Assembly (NCBI GenBank): GCA_003665825.1
Contig: QPFY01000010.1
Span: 1,240,001-1,304,000, forward strand
Origin: Microbotryum silenes-acaulis
Lineage: Eukaryota > Basidiomycota > Microbotryomycetes > Microbotryales > Microbotryaceae
Length of the DNA stretch: 64,000 nt
Direction of reading: 5' to 3'
The notes beneath the pieces were generated by a model. The model did not search any database. It had not been told where the DNA came from and saw nothing but the letters and a program-made list of their open reading frames with translations. Position 1 is the stretch's first letter. Each line of letters begins with the position of its first letter. Positions 12,725-24,007 of this stretch are shown piece after piece. A program made the translations under genes and the position numbers.

Positions 12725-13633
12725 ATGTCCAAAGACCTCTCACGCACGTTCCAACGTACGCTCACCCACCTCCGTCCATCCTCTCGCAAAGGCGGCCAAT
12801 TCGGAGCGCCCATTCCTTCCCATTTCGGACCCAAACCTCACTTCGTACAAGTCAAGGATCGAATCCCGTATTGGAATATCGCACCGATGGATAAGGTCGT
12901 CTTGGTCAAGGGGGACAAGTCGATCAAGGGTGTGCAGGGTACGGTGCAGAGGGTGGAGAGGGAGGCGAATCGAGTTTGGTTGAGGGAGAATCAGTTTGCG
13001 GTCCGTTGGACTGCATCTCTTAGGACAAGTCACCTGATAATTAATGTGTGGTTTTTTTGTATTGCGCAGATCAAGAAACGTCAACAAGCTCAATACCCAG
13101 GCGAGGCATTGACCGCGGCTTATTCCGGTGGAGACGCCCAAGCGACTTATTACCAACCCCGCGCTTACCACGTTTCTAATCTCCGCTTACAAGTTACCGA
13201 CGCTGGTAAAACTTATACCGCGACGAGGTTGAGGAGGAGTAAAGTTACTTGGGATCGGATGAAGCGTAGGTTCCATTGGCATCGATATGGTTTGGTACCC
13301 GAATTGGTCGGAACAGAGATCGAGGGAGCCCAGGGTCAAACACATACCGGCTGGGTCAAGATCCCTTGGCCAAAGATCGAGGTGGAGAAGGCGGCCAAAG
13401 GGGAGAATGATGTAGGAGCGGAAGAGAGTTTGAAGTCGACTTGGGTCCCGACCGTCGAGACCTTGGCCCAGGGGATGGACGAGTTGAGCCTTTCGGACAA
13501 GGAGTTTGGGGTTGGGAAACAATCGAGAGCCCACAAGACAAAGAGGTACAACGAGCGAAAAGCGTTGGGCAAAGTCACAGTGCAGGAATTGCAGGTTTCG
13601 AGTTTGGGGCAAGCCATCACCTTGGACAAGTAG
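12725..13633 (+). CDS. MRPL40: Mitochondrial large-subunit ribosomal protein uL24m
   Basis: Two exons (12725-13000, 13070-13633) encode 279 residues. A KOW-type segment reads APMDKVVLVKGDKSIKGVQG followed by QRVEREANRVWL. After the intron come IKKRQQAQYPGE and YHVSNLRLQ, then WDRMKRRFHWHRYG, as in fungal mitochondrial L24 (yeast MRPL40). The start was chosen at MSKDLSRTF because it directly follows a pyrimidine/CA leader and fits a mitochondrial ribosomal protein N-terminus. The frame is open further upstream. The 69-bp intron (GTCCGT...CAG) has no stop and keeps frame, so its removal is inferred from splice signals and family length. The stop is 43 bp from the stop of the convergent E2 gene. 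Confidence 0.88.
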   Translation: MSKDLSRTFQRTLTHLRPSSRKGGQFGAPIPSHFGPKPHFVQVKDRIPYWNIAPMDKVVLVKGDKSIKGVQGTVQRVEREANRVWLRENQFAVRWTASLRTSHLIINVWFFCIAQIKKRQQAQYPGEALTAAYSGGDAQATYYQPRAYHVSNLRLQVTDAGKTYTATRLRRSKVTWDRMKRRFHWHRYGLVPELVGTEIEGAQGQTHTGWVKIPWPKIEVEKAAKGENDVGAEESLKSTWVPTVETLAQGMDELSLSDKEFGVGKQSRAHKTKRYNERKALGKVTVQELQVSSLGQAITLDK

Positions 13634-13676
13634 GGGGGAAGTGCAATGCATTCGTCTCGATCGCAAAGTGAACAAT

Positions 13677-16600
13677 CTATACCTGCTCCACTAACTTGTC
13701 CAACCCCATCAACGTCCTCTTCAACGACAATCCGGCCCCTTCAGTCAGAACCTTCAAACCCTCGACCACACGACTGTCCCTACTCCCTTGTTCCTCTTCA
13801 AACTCGGCACTCTCCTCCAACAAAGCCCTACTCTGCCTTACGATCAACCCCAATGCCCCCGGAACGCCTTCCTCCAACCCATCAACATAATAAGCCCTCA
13901 CCTCCTTCTCAAAATTCATCGGTGCGTACTCGACGGCCCTCTTGACGAACGCGCGGGAAAGGACGAACGTTCGTTCGTTATAAAGATCACTCGCCGCTTG
14001 ACCTTCGACGGTCGAAAGTTGTTTCTCGAAACCTGGTTCGGTGTAATAAGGGTTTTCGACCATGATGAGGGATTGGATCGAGATGAACACTTGTAGGATC
14101 GAAGATCGGGAAGCGTTCCATGATTCGATAGCCGTTCCCGTCCAGGTATTCAAAAGGGAAAGACAGACTTTGCCTTCGGAGTATAGATTAGGTGATACGC
14201 GCGTTCCTTGCACCCAGGCGTGGAAGAAGACGTGAGGTGGTTCGGTCGGGAATTTGGTTGGGGGTAGGTAGACGTCGAACAAGAATGGGGCATTTTGGAA
14301 CGGTGTACCGAGAGGTCCGATGATGAGACATCGCAACAAGTCCGCACGGTCTTCGTAGGCCCGGACGAGGATGTTGGGTGGCAGGGAAGAAGCGAGCACT
14401 TTTTGTTCCTTTTGTACGCGCGACATGTATTGTTTCGACGGTTGAAGAGGGGTTTGGTTGAGATAGTGGTGGTCCGAAGGAGCTTGTTCGAGGATGAGGA
14501 AACGCGACCACCTTTCATCGTCGACAACGCTCGAGGGCATCGAGACTTGAGGGGTCCTTTCCATCGCCCTCTTGAGTTCCTTGTCTACTTTAGCCGGCTC
14601 GTCCTCTGGATCGACGACAAAATCCGTCACGGGCACGCCTTCCACCTCCACCTCCGCATCAACGGCATCCGCATCCCGATCCGCCCAACCTGCCATATCC
14701 TCCTCCTCCTCCCCTTCCGCCCCCTCTTCATCCTCCCACACCATACCCCCCGGCATATTCACCCCTTCCACGCCTTCCTCCTCCGTGACCCAACTCGCAT
14801 CACTCTCATCCTCATCCATACCGTCCCCCTCCCCTTCCTCACCAGGTGGTCCCATCTCTCCATCCGGTCCCAATCCATCATCGAGATGATACAATTGATT
14901 CATCGGGAGAGTCAATTTAACCTTGGAAGGTAATTCAATCACCAATCGACCATCCAACAACAAGTCCGAAACGAACCCGTACCAATCAACCCTAACCAAC
15001 TCCTCGGGTTTGCTCTTCGGTGATGGATAATCGACGTACGAAAGGGAGCTGAGGTCCTCCGGTAAAGAATTGGCGATTCTCATTCCTATGTTTGAAAGTT
15101 CGTAACGTACTTCTTCAGGATCGGGGAACGTACCCCTTAGTACTTCAGAGTCCCCGAGTCGAGGAATCGTAGGTGGTTCGTAGGCGTGTTTCCATCCTTC
15201 TTGAGCGATCAACACCACTTCGTGACGTTTGGCATGGTAAATTTCGGGAGGCGCACCCATTTGATCGAATTCGAGTCCGCTGATCACGTCCTCCCCTTCT
15301 TCAGGATGATCGGGGTACCTCACGCGGATCGTACGCTTCTTGCTATCCATCGCTTGAACGACGGCGACGCGAGGGGGTGAGACGCCGTTAAAGACGCCGA
15401 CGTCACCTGGAAAAGTGTCGACGTCTTCGTCGAGGTTCGTACAATGTTCGAAAGTGTGCGCTGCGTCCGTCGTTCGTGTGCCATCCTGCCAGAGAACGGT
15501 ACAGTTCGTGCGAGAATTGGCGATGACAAAAACTCGATCGCCCGGTAATGGCGGGGAAAGGGTCGGTGCATGGGTAGGTCGAGGGGGTTCCCGACTCCGA
15601 TCTTTGAATACGACCTTGTCACCTATAGAATGAAGATGTTGAGCCCCCGCTCGAACGAGGAGTAGATCCGAAAGGTCCGTGCCGGACCAATATCGTTTCG
15701 GTCTGACGGCGTCGCTTTCGGTCGGGAGACAGGGTCGTCGTTGGTTCGTGCAGAGCCAGTTGACGGCCACGGCGAGCTGCTTGACGTCGCGTATCCGTTT
15801 GGCTTGTAAGGGAAAGAGAGGGTTGAGCATGTCTTCAAAGGGGACGCGGGCCTGATGGGGAACATCGTTCGAGTCAGTCAGCTGGGGAACAAGCCTCATC
15901 GTGTGGTCCAGATTTGATCTCACCTGGGGCACTGGTCCGACGGTCAGATAAGCTCCAACATCACACGCTCTCTTCAAAGTCCCCTGCTTTGTCTCGATAA
16001 TAGCCAATTCAAACACCTCCTCGATCATACCGACCCAATTCTGATAGACGACATGATCCCCTCTGGACATGCCCGTAGCGGGACCGAGATCATGTACGTT
16101 GTACCATTCCGGAGCGATTTCGAGGTCGGGTACGTCCGATTGATCAGAGTTGGATGTTGTCGAAGAAGGGGTGGGATCGATGACGCGTTCAAGCTGGACC
16201 GAAATGTCGAGGTCGACGATCGTCCCTGCTTGTCCTTGACCACCTCTCTTTCGGACCAAGTCGGAGGGCAGGAATCCCCGATCGACGAGCGAAACGTCCT
16301 CTTCGGATACGACGCAAGAGTAGCCCGCGGGGTGGAGGACTTCGAGTTCACCTCGGCGCAACTGTGAGGTCGAAGCAGACGTTTAAGGGTTAGAACTAGA
16401 GCTCGAACCTCGGTTGGTGGTAGGTAGACCTCACAGCGAGATGAGGCATATTCAGCCTGTCGGCTTCGGCTTCGGCCTCGGTTTCGGGGTTCAGTTCATC
16501 GACCCAGCATCTCTGTAATGAAAAGGCATGTCTAGTCAGCACAGCGTGCTCTGTGATAGCGGCTCCCTCCGGCTGTCAACCGCATGCGATCGGCGCCACC

Positions 16601-16794
16601 GTCGCAGATTCATCCCCAACGTTCGCAAGGACCCCTCAACACTCTCACACAGTACAATCACTCACCGTGACGACGCCATAGACCGTCCTTCCGTCTTTCG
16701 ACGGATACGACACCACATCCTCGGGGTAGTATTCGGACTGGGCCGCGACCGTCGTAGAAGGAGAGACCGCTGTCGATGAGAGCGCAGGGGCCAT
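13677..16794 (-). CDS. UBE2O: UBE2O-like E2/E3 hybrid ubiquitin-conjugating enzyme
   Basis: Four exons on the minus strand (16794-16666, 16512-16435, 16361-15924, 15851-13677) give 939 residues. The N-terminal two thirds hold SH3-like/KOW-type segments, for example YYPEDVVSYPSKDGRTVYGVV, a VSLVDRGF element and DHVVYQNWVGMIEEVFELAI, and a long acidic linker (about residues 520-600). The C-terminal UBC domain has NILVRAYEDRADLLRCLI, GTPFQNAPFLFDVYLP, PPHVFFHAW and the active-site Cys778 in NLYSEGKVCLSLLNTW. UBE2O family enzymes multi- or mono-ubiquitinate orphan and basic proteins without a separate E3. An upstream in-frame ATG at 16902 would add 36 residues. The 72-bp intron 3 (15923-15852) is frame-preserving and stop-free. 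It was removed because GTGAG and CAG flank a segment unlike the surrounding protein. Confidence 0.88.
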
Positions 16795-17387
16795 GGTGAG
16801 CGAGTGGGAAGGGGGTGGGAGTTGAAGCGAGGCGATGAGGTGTGGTTGAAGGTTTGGTCCTGGGTTGGCAAGGGGGGTGAGAATCGGCTCAGATCCGTTC
16901 AAAGGCGATGATCGCTCCTACGACGAGGACAATCACTTGCGAGAGCTGGCGTACGATCCGACAGCCTCTTCGATAACACGCTCGGATTCGTGTGCCTTGA
17001 TGCGGCCTAGCTCGTCGCGATCGAGACCCAAGAACGTGGCAAAGTGGAGCGTCGCAAGACAACCCATCCGAGACCGATTCCGCGTCGAGCGCGAGGTCGA
17101 GCACCGAGACATGCTTATCGTGGTCAGTCGAGAGTGGCTCCGTAATAGCAGGGGACCATGCGGTCCTCCACACAATTTTTCATCTCTTCATGTTGATAGT
17201 TCCACTTTTAAAAAAAAATCGCTTTGATCGTACGTCAAATTGATGCAAAGCAAAGGCCCTTCCCTTTTTCCGACCCACCCCGGCCCCGGAAAAGATTCTT
17301 TTCTCGAATTTGCTCGATCACGGTATAAGCACGTCCCGTCTCAAATCCAACACTTGAATCAAATTACCCAGGCTACCTCCCACATCA
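16795..17387. other. Upstream region of the UBE2O-like gene / VTA1 3' region
   Basis: About 590 bp. Short minus-strand open frames (around 16889-17175) overlap one another and resemble nothing I know, so I do not call them genes. An A-run lies at 17209-17218. Confidence 0.45.
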
Positions 17388-19058
17388 TTACCCCAACATA
17401 CCCAAGGCAATCTTCAACTGCTTCTTGGCGGTCTCGACGTCCTCATAATTTAAAGCCGAGATGGCCCATTTCGCATGTTTTTGAATTTGCGCGATCTTCA
17501 TGGGGTCCAAAGGTTCAGTGACACTTCCTGAAGTGGTAGATTCCGCGGCCGTTGGGGTGGGGATTGAGGCGGGTACGGGTGGTCGTGCACGGATCGGTTC
17601 TTGTGGGATCACGGGGGGCGCGGGGGAAAAGACGGCGCTGGCGAAACCTGTTGAATGGGTGAGGGGGGAGGCGGATTGGAAGGAAGGGGCGGAAGGCGGT
17701 GGTGGAAGGGAAGGAGGTGGTGCAAGTTCGGAAGTTTGATGTGTTATGGGGATCGAAGGCGTTGTGGGTCCGAGATCGATCGACGAAGAGACTTGATCGC
17801 TCGGAGTGTCGAGGAAGGTTGTTGAAGTAGGGGCGGCAGGAGGTGGCGGTGGGGGAGTGACTGCTCGTTCGAGATCGTCGATGATGGCTGCTGGAGAGGC
17901 GGGGGCGCGAGGAAGGGGGGTCGTTGGGTGTTGTGGGAAAGGGTACGAATTCGGATCATCGGCGGTCGAAGGAACAGTCGCCGATCGGGTACTCTGCGCC
18001 GGTCCCGCATCCGGATCGGAAACGATCGCACCCTGTCGTTCATCCTTCGTTCCCAAAGCTGCGAGTTCCCGAGCCAATTCCTTTGCTTCCTCCGACGTCA
18101 CTTCGCCTCTCGGGCTATCGTCTTCGAGAGGGGGGAGACCACCGGCAGGTCCGGGTGTCGGCTTGCGACCTTCGCGAAAGGCTTTCGCAATGTCGGATGC
18201 CTTCCATTTCGCGTACTTTATCTTTTCTCGATTCTGAAGCGCGGTTGAGTGATTTGATTCAGCTGGAGAGACACGCGGTGGTACAGAGAGGATGGGGCTC
18301 GGTCTCGGTGCTCACCTCGGAACTGAGCTCGCCAAAAGTGGCCAAGACCTCGTGAAAGTTGGCCGCTGCGAGGAACTTTTTGGCGGTCAACCTGAAGATG
18401 ACGCCATTAAAAATAAAACGTCATCAGTTATTACGAGCATTCTCACGGATACCCCATCCTCGTCAGCGCATCATGGCTCACCTCGTACTCTTGCCCTTGC
18501 GATCCTCGTCATCGGCTTGATCGAACAACTTGACCGCAAAGTTTTCGACGTAAGCCGAAGCAGCGGCGTCGTCTGTAATAGCTTCGTTGTTGCCAAGTTC
18601 AGTCTTGGACTGAGGGTAGAAAGATGGAAGATGGGGTGTGAGTTTATTACAGGTTGGTGGGGTGAATGAGGTCGAGGAGGTGATGGTGATATGACGGTGA
18701 CTTACCGCTTCAAGACCATCCATCATCTCCATCAGGAACGCGTTCGACGCATTCTCCTTCACGCCAAGTCCGAGCGCTTGTTGTAAAGCATAGTACGTAC
18801 CTGGTCCAACGCACCGCCTAGGCAGGATCAGCGTCCGAGGATCAAGGTCGAGTCACCCGCTTCGTGCCCCCCCCCCCCACACACGCGCGAGCGGCACGCC
18901 ATCGAACACAGCGAGCGCGCGAGTGTGAGAGTAGCACGGTAGATGCAGTACTTACACCAGTACGAAATTACCGGTTCGACGGCTTGCAATTCTTTGGCCC
19001 GAGCGAGGTAGGGCGCGATCGGCTTGAGTTCGGGCGGTGGGGCGCCGGCGACGGACAT
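17388..19058 (-). CDS. VTA1: Vta1/LIP5, ESCRT-III-Vps4 activator
   Basis: Five exons on the minus strand (19058-18956, 18800-18706, 18609-18482, 18391-18316, 18233-17388) give 415 residues. The N-terminal Vta1 (tandem MIT-like) domain begins LKPIAPYLARAKELQAVEPV, then YWCTYYALQQALGLG across intron 1. It continues with NAFLMEMMDGLEA, NNEAITDDAAASAYVENFAV and REKIKYAKWKASDIAKAFREG. A Pro/Ser-rich linker of about 170 residues leads to the C-terminal helix pair IAQIQKHAKWAISALNYEDV and ETAKKQLKIALGML, which dimerises and binds the Vps4 ATPase. The protein acts at endosomes in multivesicular-body sorting. Intron 1 was placed with donor GTAAGT so that YWC is kept in frame. Confidence 0.93.
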
Positions 19059-20026
19059 GCTTGCGCTTGGGCAGAGATTGAGAGGCAGTCGGTGACGAGT
19101 GATCGAGAAGGGGTCGGCTCGGTAAGCGGAAAGTATTGGCCAATTGGTGAACATCGAGTCATACTCACACTTTTTGACCCTTGTTGCTAGAAAGACCATA
19201 TCATTATTCTTTGAGGCAGTCCTCAGCGTGACCAAACGTCATCCGCCCATGATCTTTGGCCTGGCAGCTCGTCTAAATTCGCACCGCGGCGGCGCCCGAA
19301 CCTCGCACCACTTTGCGGACACAATCGGTGTCTTGCTCGCTCTTCCCTGGTTCGTCTTCTCTTTCATCCGGAAGAGGAGACACATCTTCTGAGGGCCGCA
19401 TCGGATTTGTCGCCACGATCTTACGAATTGAAAACTCGGTCGGACGAGTCTTACTCGCCGCAAGGTGACTTCCGAGTGCCTATTCGATTCGGCGAAGTCG
19501 ATTCGCATGTGACTCGAATATCCGGTCCAAAAGTGATGACCTCACTCAACCCTCAACTGGTTCTGAAATCTTCCGCACATTCGTTTAGGTCCGAGTGAAT
19601 GAGGCCGAGGTGATGCTGCGCTACTAGCGCCGACTTTTCTCACTCCGAATGGATCCCCCGTTCGGGGGCGTCGCAGGGGTGGTGCGGTTGCGCGTCTGAA
19701 TCTGGTCGAACCGGCGTCCTCTGCACAGCTCTGCAGCAGCAGCAGCGATGGCGTATTGGCCTCCGAGAACCCACAACTTTGTGCACCCATCCAAAACTCC
19801 GCACGGGGTAGGGATGGGATACTGCGGTTTTGACAGAGCACTATCGAGAAGGAACGCTACAGATGAAACACCTATGGTCCTGTGGCGTGTATCCAAGCTT
19901 ACCGGTGTTCGATGCGAGAATTCTGAGGCGCATGACTGATCGGATCTGACTGCGTGGTCCCAACGGAAACAGGGGCTACGCAGCTTGTGCCGACGAAATG
20001 GAGTTTCATTTGGGGACAACACCATA
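19059..20026. other. VTA1 upstream region with dispersed repeat
   Basis: No gene supported. The right half contains one copy of a roughly 190-bp repeat (see 19750-19942). A GCA trinucleotide run (19734-19746) lies just before it. Confidence 0.45.
19750..19942 (+). repeat. Dispersed repeat, copy 1
   Basis: This stretch aligns with 25028-25237 in the same orientation. It shares long identical blocks such as GTGTATCCAAGCTTACCGGT and AAGGAACGCTACAGA. Copy 1 lacks about 23 bp near its right end that copy 2 has. I see no terminal inverted repeats or target duplications, so the element class is unknown. Confidence 0.8.
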
Positions 20027-21817
20027 TTACTGCAGCTTCAGTAACCTGTGGTAACGACTCAGAACACCACCATAATCAGGTCGCTGCACCGCTTCCAGCA
20101 TGCGTCGCAACTCGGCCTGCACCTCCACCATCTTCTGCTTGGCACAGCTGTCATGGGCGAAGATCGTGGGGGGGCTGCCCGGACGAGCGCACGTCATGAG
20201 GTCGACCAAATCGTGGAGCTCAGTATCCACAGTTGCCAGATCCTCGAGGAACGCTTGGCGTAATTCGGGAAAATTCGCCCCCCCCCCCTCCCCGAGCTCC
20301 AGGCGTATGAGAAGGGGGGGCAAGGTCGGTTCGTTCGCCAGTGGGCGGAGTTGTAGTTCTTCCCACAACTCGGCCGAGACTGATTGCCCGATGTACCAGT
20401 CCAGAACGTGGAGGAACTAATAGACGGAGGACTCAAAGTCGTGGCGAAGGGCATGCTGGGGGACCTTGTAGCAACCGTTCACCAAACCCCTCGGGCACAT
20501 TAAGGCTTGGTGAGGAGCGGTGGCGTCGGTGAGCCTGAACGAGCCGGCGACGTCGGCAGCGATAGGGACGCGTGTACCCGGTTGCGCAACGATGCCTGAG
20601 TCCCAGTCGACCAGAACAAGATGGCCTTGGTAGTGAAGGATGTTGCCGAGGGACAAATCGCGATGGTGGATGCCGAGATCCCAGAGCACGAGCAGAAGCG
20701 TGAGGAGCTGGTCAAAGACCTCGCAGGCCTGGGAAAGTTTGTGCTGAGGACCGCGGCCAGTGTCGACACGAATCGGTAGCGGCGTAAAATTGCGCACGAC
20801 GAGCACGTCGAGTGTGCGTCGAGATGACTCTCGCAGTTGTCGTTCGGGATATTCCGGGTCCATGAGCACGGGCAAGGCGCTGTCGTCCATTTGTGATCGA
20901 TGATGACCGAGCGACCTGGCCTTCTCGGGCAGGGCGACGTGTCTTTCGATGAGCAGCGACGAAGCCGAGCGGGCGCCGTGGGAAGCGCAACACCGGACGA
21001 TCTTGTCCAGGACATCGGCTTCGCCACCTTTAAACTTCTGGTCTATGTGCTGAACCTTGAGCACGAACGTCGGCGAGAGATCTGACGTCGACGATGACCC
21101 TTGCACCAAGCTGGGACGCGTAAGCTGGAAGATGACCGTGCAGCGTCCAAAGATGGAGCTGCCGCCTGCAACTCGACAGTCGACGAGCTCGATGGGCTCC
21201 TCGGCGACGAACTCGACGGTGCGACCGACCAGGGGAGCATCTGCTTCGAGCTCGGACGGTCGAAGGTATAGTGTGCGGAACGCGACCGGAGCAATGCCGG
21301 TCTTGGGGTGAAGCGCGTAGCGAAAGAGTGGAGACACTCCCGCCGAATAGACGTCCAGTCCAAGCAGGACGGAGAGCACCGAAGCCAGCTCGCCGAAGCC
21401 CTCGCCCCAGCAATCGGGAATGATCGCAATACGGCACCCCTCGTGGTCCAAAACGACGAAGTAAGCTGTGTCGTCACGGATAGCCAAGCCTGGTGCATAC
21501 ACGCGGGCCGGCTGCGTGAGCGCATCTCGTGCCAGGTCGAGTACGACATTGATGAGAGGGGGAACGGTCAGAGTCGAAAGGGTGCTTGGCGGACGGACAC
21601 CGAAAGCCAATGGGACGAGCATGCTATGCGTGCCAGTTCCACCGTTCCCCGATCCGAGCTCGTCGCAGCACGTCAAAAAGTGATGTCGTTCCACATGTTC
21701 GAGGCGGCAGGCGGCGCCTCCGAGGGTCAACCGAGCCTGCCGTTCGGCATGTGTGACCTTCAAGTTGTTCTGCCGATGGGATCCACTGTATGCCTGTGCC
21801 GACGATGCGAGTTGCAA
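20027..21817 (-). pseudogene. FunK1-type fungal protein kinase, interrupted by an in-frame stop
   Basis: One minus-strand frame runs from about 21817 to 20027 and is broken only by a TAG at 20417-20419. It has the fungal FunK1 layout: an N-terminal part with ARVYAPGLAIRDDTAYFVVL and IAIIPDCWGEGFGELASVL, then TFVLKVQHID (putative ATP lysine). Next come the catalytic loop LGIHHRDLSLGNILHY, LVDWDSG in the DFG position, and the late motif HDFESSVY. Past the TAG the frame continues FLHVLDWYIGQ...LWEELQLRPLANEP to LSRYHRLLKLQ, as expected for the C-lobe. FunK1 kinases are expanded in mushrooms and other fungi, with largely unknown roles. The start is uncertain, and upstream exons may exist (22270-23027). 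An 11-nt homopolymer (20278-20288) lies in the coding part. Confidence 0.72.
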
Positions 21818-21897
21818 AGCGAGAGATGTGATCAGAGTCGTGACATGTGTGTTGGAATCAACGATGATCCCGAAATGATCAACAAAAGAAGAAGAAC

Positions 21898-21969
21898 GGC
21901 TGGACCAGGAGTCGAACCTGGGTCGCTTCCATTCATTAGAAAAGCTTTGACCAACTAAGCTATCCGGCC
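21898..21969 (-). tRNA. tRNA-like gene, anticodon unclear (possible pseudo-tRNA)
   Basis: On the minus strand 72 nt fold as a cloverleaf. The acceptor stem is GGCCGGA/TCCAGCC with one C-A mismatch, and the D stem is GCTT/AAGC with AGTTGGT in the loop. The T arm is a perfect CCAGG-TTCGACT-CCTGG, which contains the B box GGTTCGACTCC. A TTTT run about 11 nt downstream would terminate RNA polymerase III. The anticodon stem TTTCT/GGAAG is weak, and the loop AATGAAT lacks the universal U33, so no amino acid is assigned. Either it is a decayed tRNA, or the anticodon arm folds differently from my reading. Confidence 0.55.
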
Positions 21970-22269
21970 CCTGATATCAGTGCTGTTGGAATGGGTTGGT
22001 GCAACAGAAGACGATCTCGTCTGTGAGCACAGGGGGAGCCAACTGGGTTGAGGCGGTGATCGCGAGTGAGAGCGAGGCCAGGGATTCTTGGGCTCAGTAT
22101 TCATTAGAAAGTGTCCAATTGGGTATTGCTTAGACGTTGGTAGGCTCCGCGCGCAGAAGCGGCTTAGTTTCTCCCCAATCCGCTTCTCAATGTGCTTTCG
22201 CTGATCAGGGAGTCGATTTCCTCAACGTCTCTAAGAACACTACAATGTGGCCTTCGACAAAGTCGTCAT

Positions 22270-23027
22270 TCAGGATATGGCACTCACAAAGTCAGCGAGT
22301 GGTAAGACCCAATCTGCCACCCGTTGATCCGGCGAGCGTCGGCAATCCTTGTCGAACAGGACTTGTACTTCTGATCGTCCGGGTCGCGTAAGAGCATCCT
22401 GCGCCTGGCGTTTAAATTGTGTCGCGTCGAACCCAAGTGCCGAGCGCACCAAGTCAGACGCGCTACAGATCACGACTCGCGGAACAATCTCGTCTTCGAT
22501 GAAGAAGCGGTCGACATCCTTGTCGAGCTCGGGCAACGAAAGCCTCTCGACCGTGTCATAGTAAGCTCGAGTGCGAGATGGCATCACCCCACTTGGCGAC
22601 GAGGGAGGATGAGAGCGCTGCGAGCCGTCCGATGAATCCGGGAACGAGTCCGACGGCGCGGGTGAAGGAGGGGTCCATGACGTTGGCTTCACAGGCAAGG
22701 TGGCCTGTGGCGGGTCAGAAGCGACGCGTCGAGCCGGCGAGCGGCCATCTATCAGCAGATCAGCAACACCACACCGGGGCTGGCAGCGGAGTATTCACAT
22801 ACAAGCAATTTTTTCTTGAGCGTAAGCTCATCGTTGCATGGGAATGCGTTGAGTGGATGTGCGGCGGCGCTGAGGGGCAAGTACTCCAGCGGGGATGGTG
22901 ATTCAACCTCGCACTGGTGCTCCAACTTCAACAACGCGCGCGTAGCACTACGAGTCTGGCGCTTGCTAGCTTGAGATGTGTTGAGTGGAGCCTTGGGCGA
23001 AAGCCGAGCACGTTGTTTGTTCACCAT
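22270..23027 (-). CDS. Possible 5' exons of the FunK1-type kinase
   Basis: Two minus-strand open segments lie upstream of the broken kinase in the same direction. The first starts MVNKQRARLSPKAP (start codon 23025-23027) and is basic and low in complexity. The second (from about 22750) reads YYDTVERLSLPELDKDVDRF and SDLVRSALGFDATQFKRQ, and ends at a consensus donor GTGAGT after LADF. Composition and position fit the variable N-terminal region of FunK1 proteins. I cannot join them reliably, and the tRNA-like gene would lie in an intron of such a model. Confidence 0.3.
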
Positions 23028-24007
23028 GCTTGAACGACGCGCGGGTGTGTGCAGGCTGTGCAGCCTCGCGTGGAAGGAGGTAACGGCAGAAGAAAACTGC
23101 GCGTGTCGGCGGTGGCACGCCGGCGAGATCGGCGATGACTCCCAAAGGAGGGCCCCCGAAAGCCCGGCCTGAGGCACGTAGGTAAAATCTGCCAAAATCC
23201 CAGATTTTGGACCTCGTTTATCCTCATTCTTTGGAATTTTCGCCCCCAAAAATGCCCAAAATGTCCAGTCCATCTATCGCGTCCAAAACTAGCTCTAGAA
23301 TTGTTTCAAATGCTCTAAAACATCTCCAAAAATCGCGAAAACGCCGTCCGGACGTTTTTCGCCCGGGCCGAATCGGCGGACACGCGCGCGGGTTCCGCCG
23401 GTTCCATAGCAAAAAAACAACCTGAAGCGGGATGAAAATGCATTTCAAATGCGATGTGGAATTTCAAATTGGGGGCCCGATCCCGGGATCATGATCATCC
23501 CATTTCAGGGGGGGATTTTTGCTATGTTGATTCTGCTTCGCCGAAGCCTCACCTGCACTTGCTGCCTTCCTCTTTGACCCTACATCTTTCACACCCTTCA
23601 TTTGATTACTGAAGGGCACAGAAGCGTCCCGTAATCCGTTGCAGCGTCGAAGAAAACAGAACCTTGCTTCGGCCTGCTGGCTCAAGTTGAAAACACGCTC
23701 CCCGAGGTATGCGACTCAATCCTGTGGTGCGAGAGTGAGGGCGGACGTCGAGGACGATTCCAAGGATTGAATGATTTGTCGAGCATCGAGTCCAAACAAC
23801 CGAGTCGTGCCGTCAATCATATGCGTTGAAAAACGGCCCTTGCTGGCAACTCGCAATTCTTGGAGGGCGACATTCGAGAGTAATGCTAGGGAGTCGGTCT
23901 CCGCTCTGTCACAATAATTTGACGTGGCCTTGGCATACAGGTAACGTACTACGAGAGGTAAGATCGATGTCAGTCGCTCTGCGAAGCAGTAAGCTAGCTA
24001 CAGTGAG
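23028..24007. other. Intergenic, no gene supported
   Basis: Contains an A/T-richer stretch (23230-23330) and a C/G-rich block near 23350-23400. Open frames are short and unlike known proteins. Confidence 0.4.

Noticed and set aside
14295..14933. A 212-codon + frame
   Set aside because: Antisense shadow of the UBC region and acidic linker of the UBE2O-like gene.
16889..17175. Two short minus frames upstream of the UBE2O-like gene, one with a hydrophobic end (QVIVLVVGAIIAFERI)
   Set aside because: Mutually overlapping, no family match and no splice support; left as intergenic.
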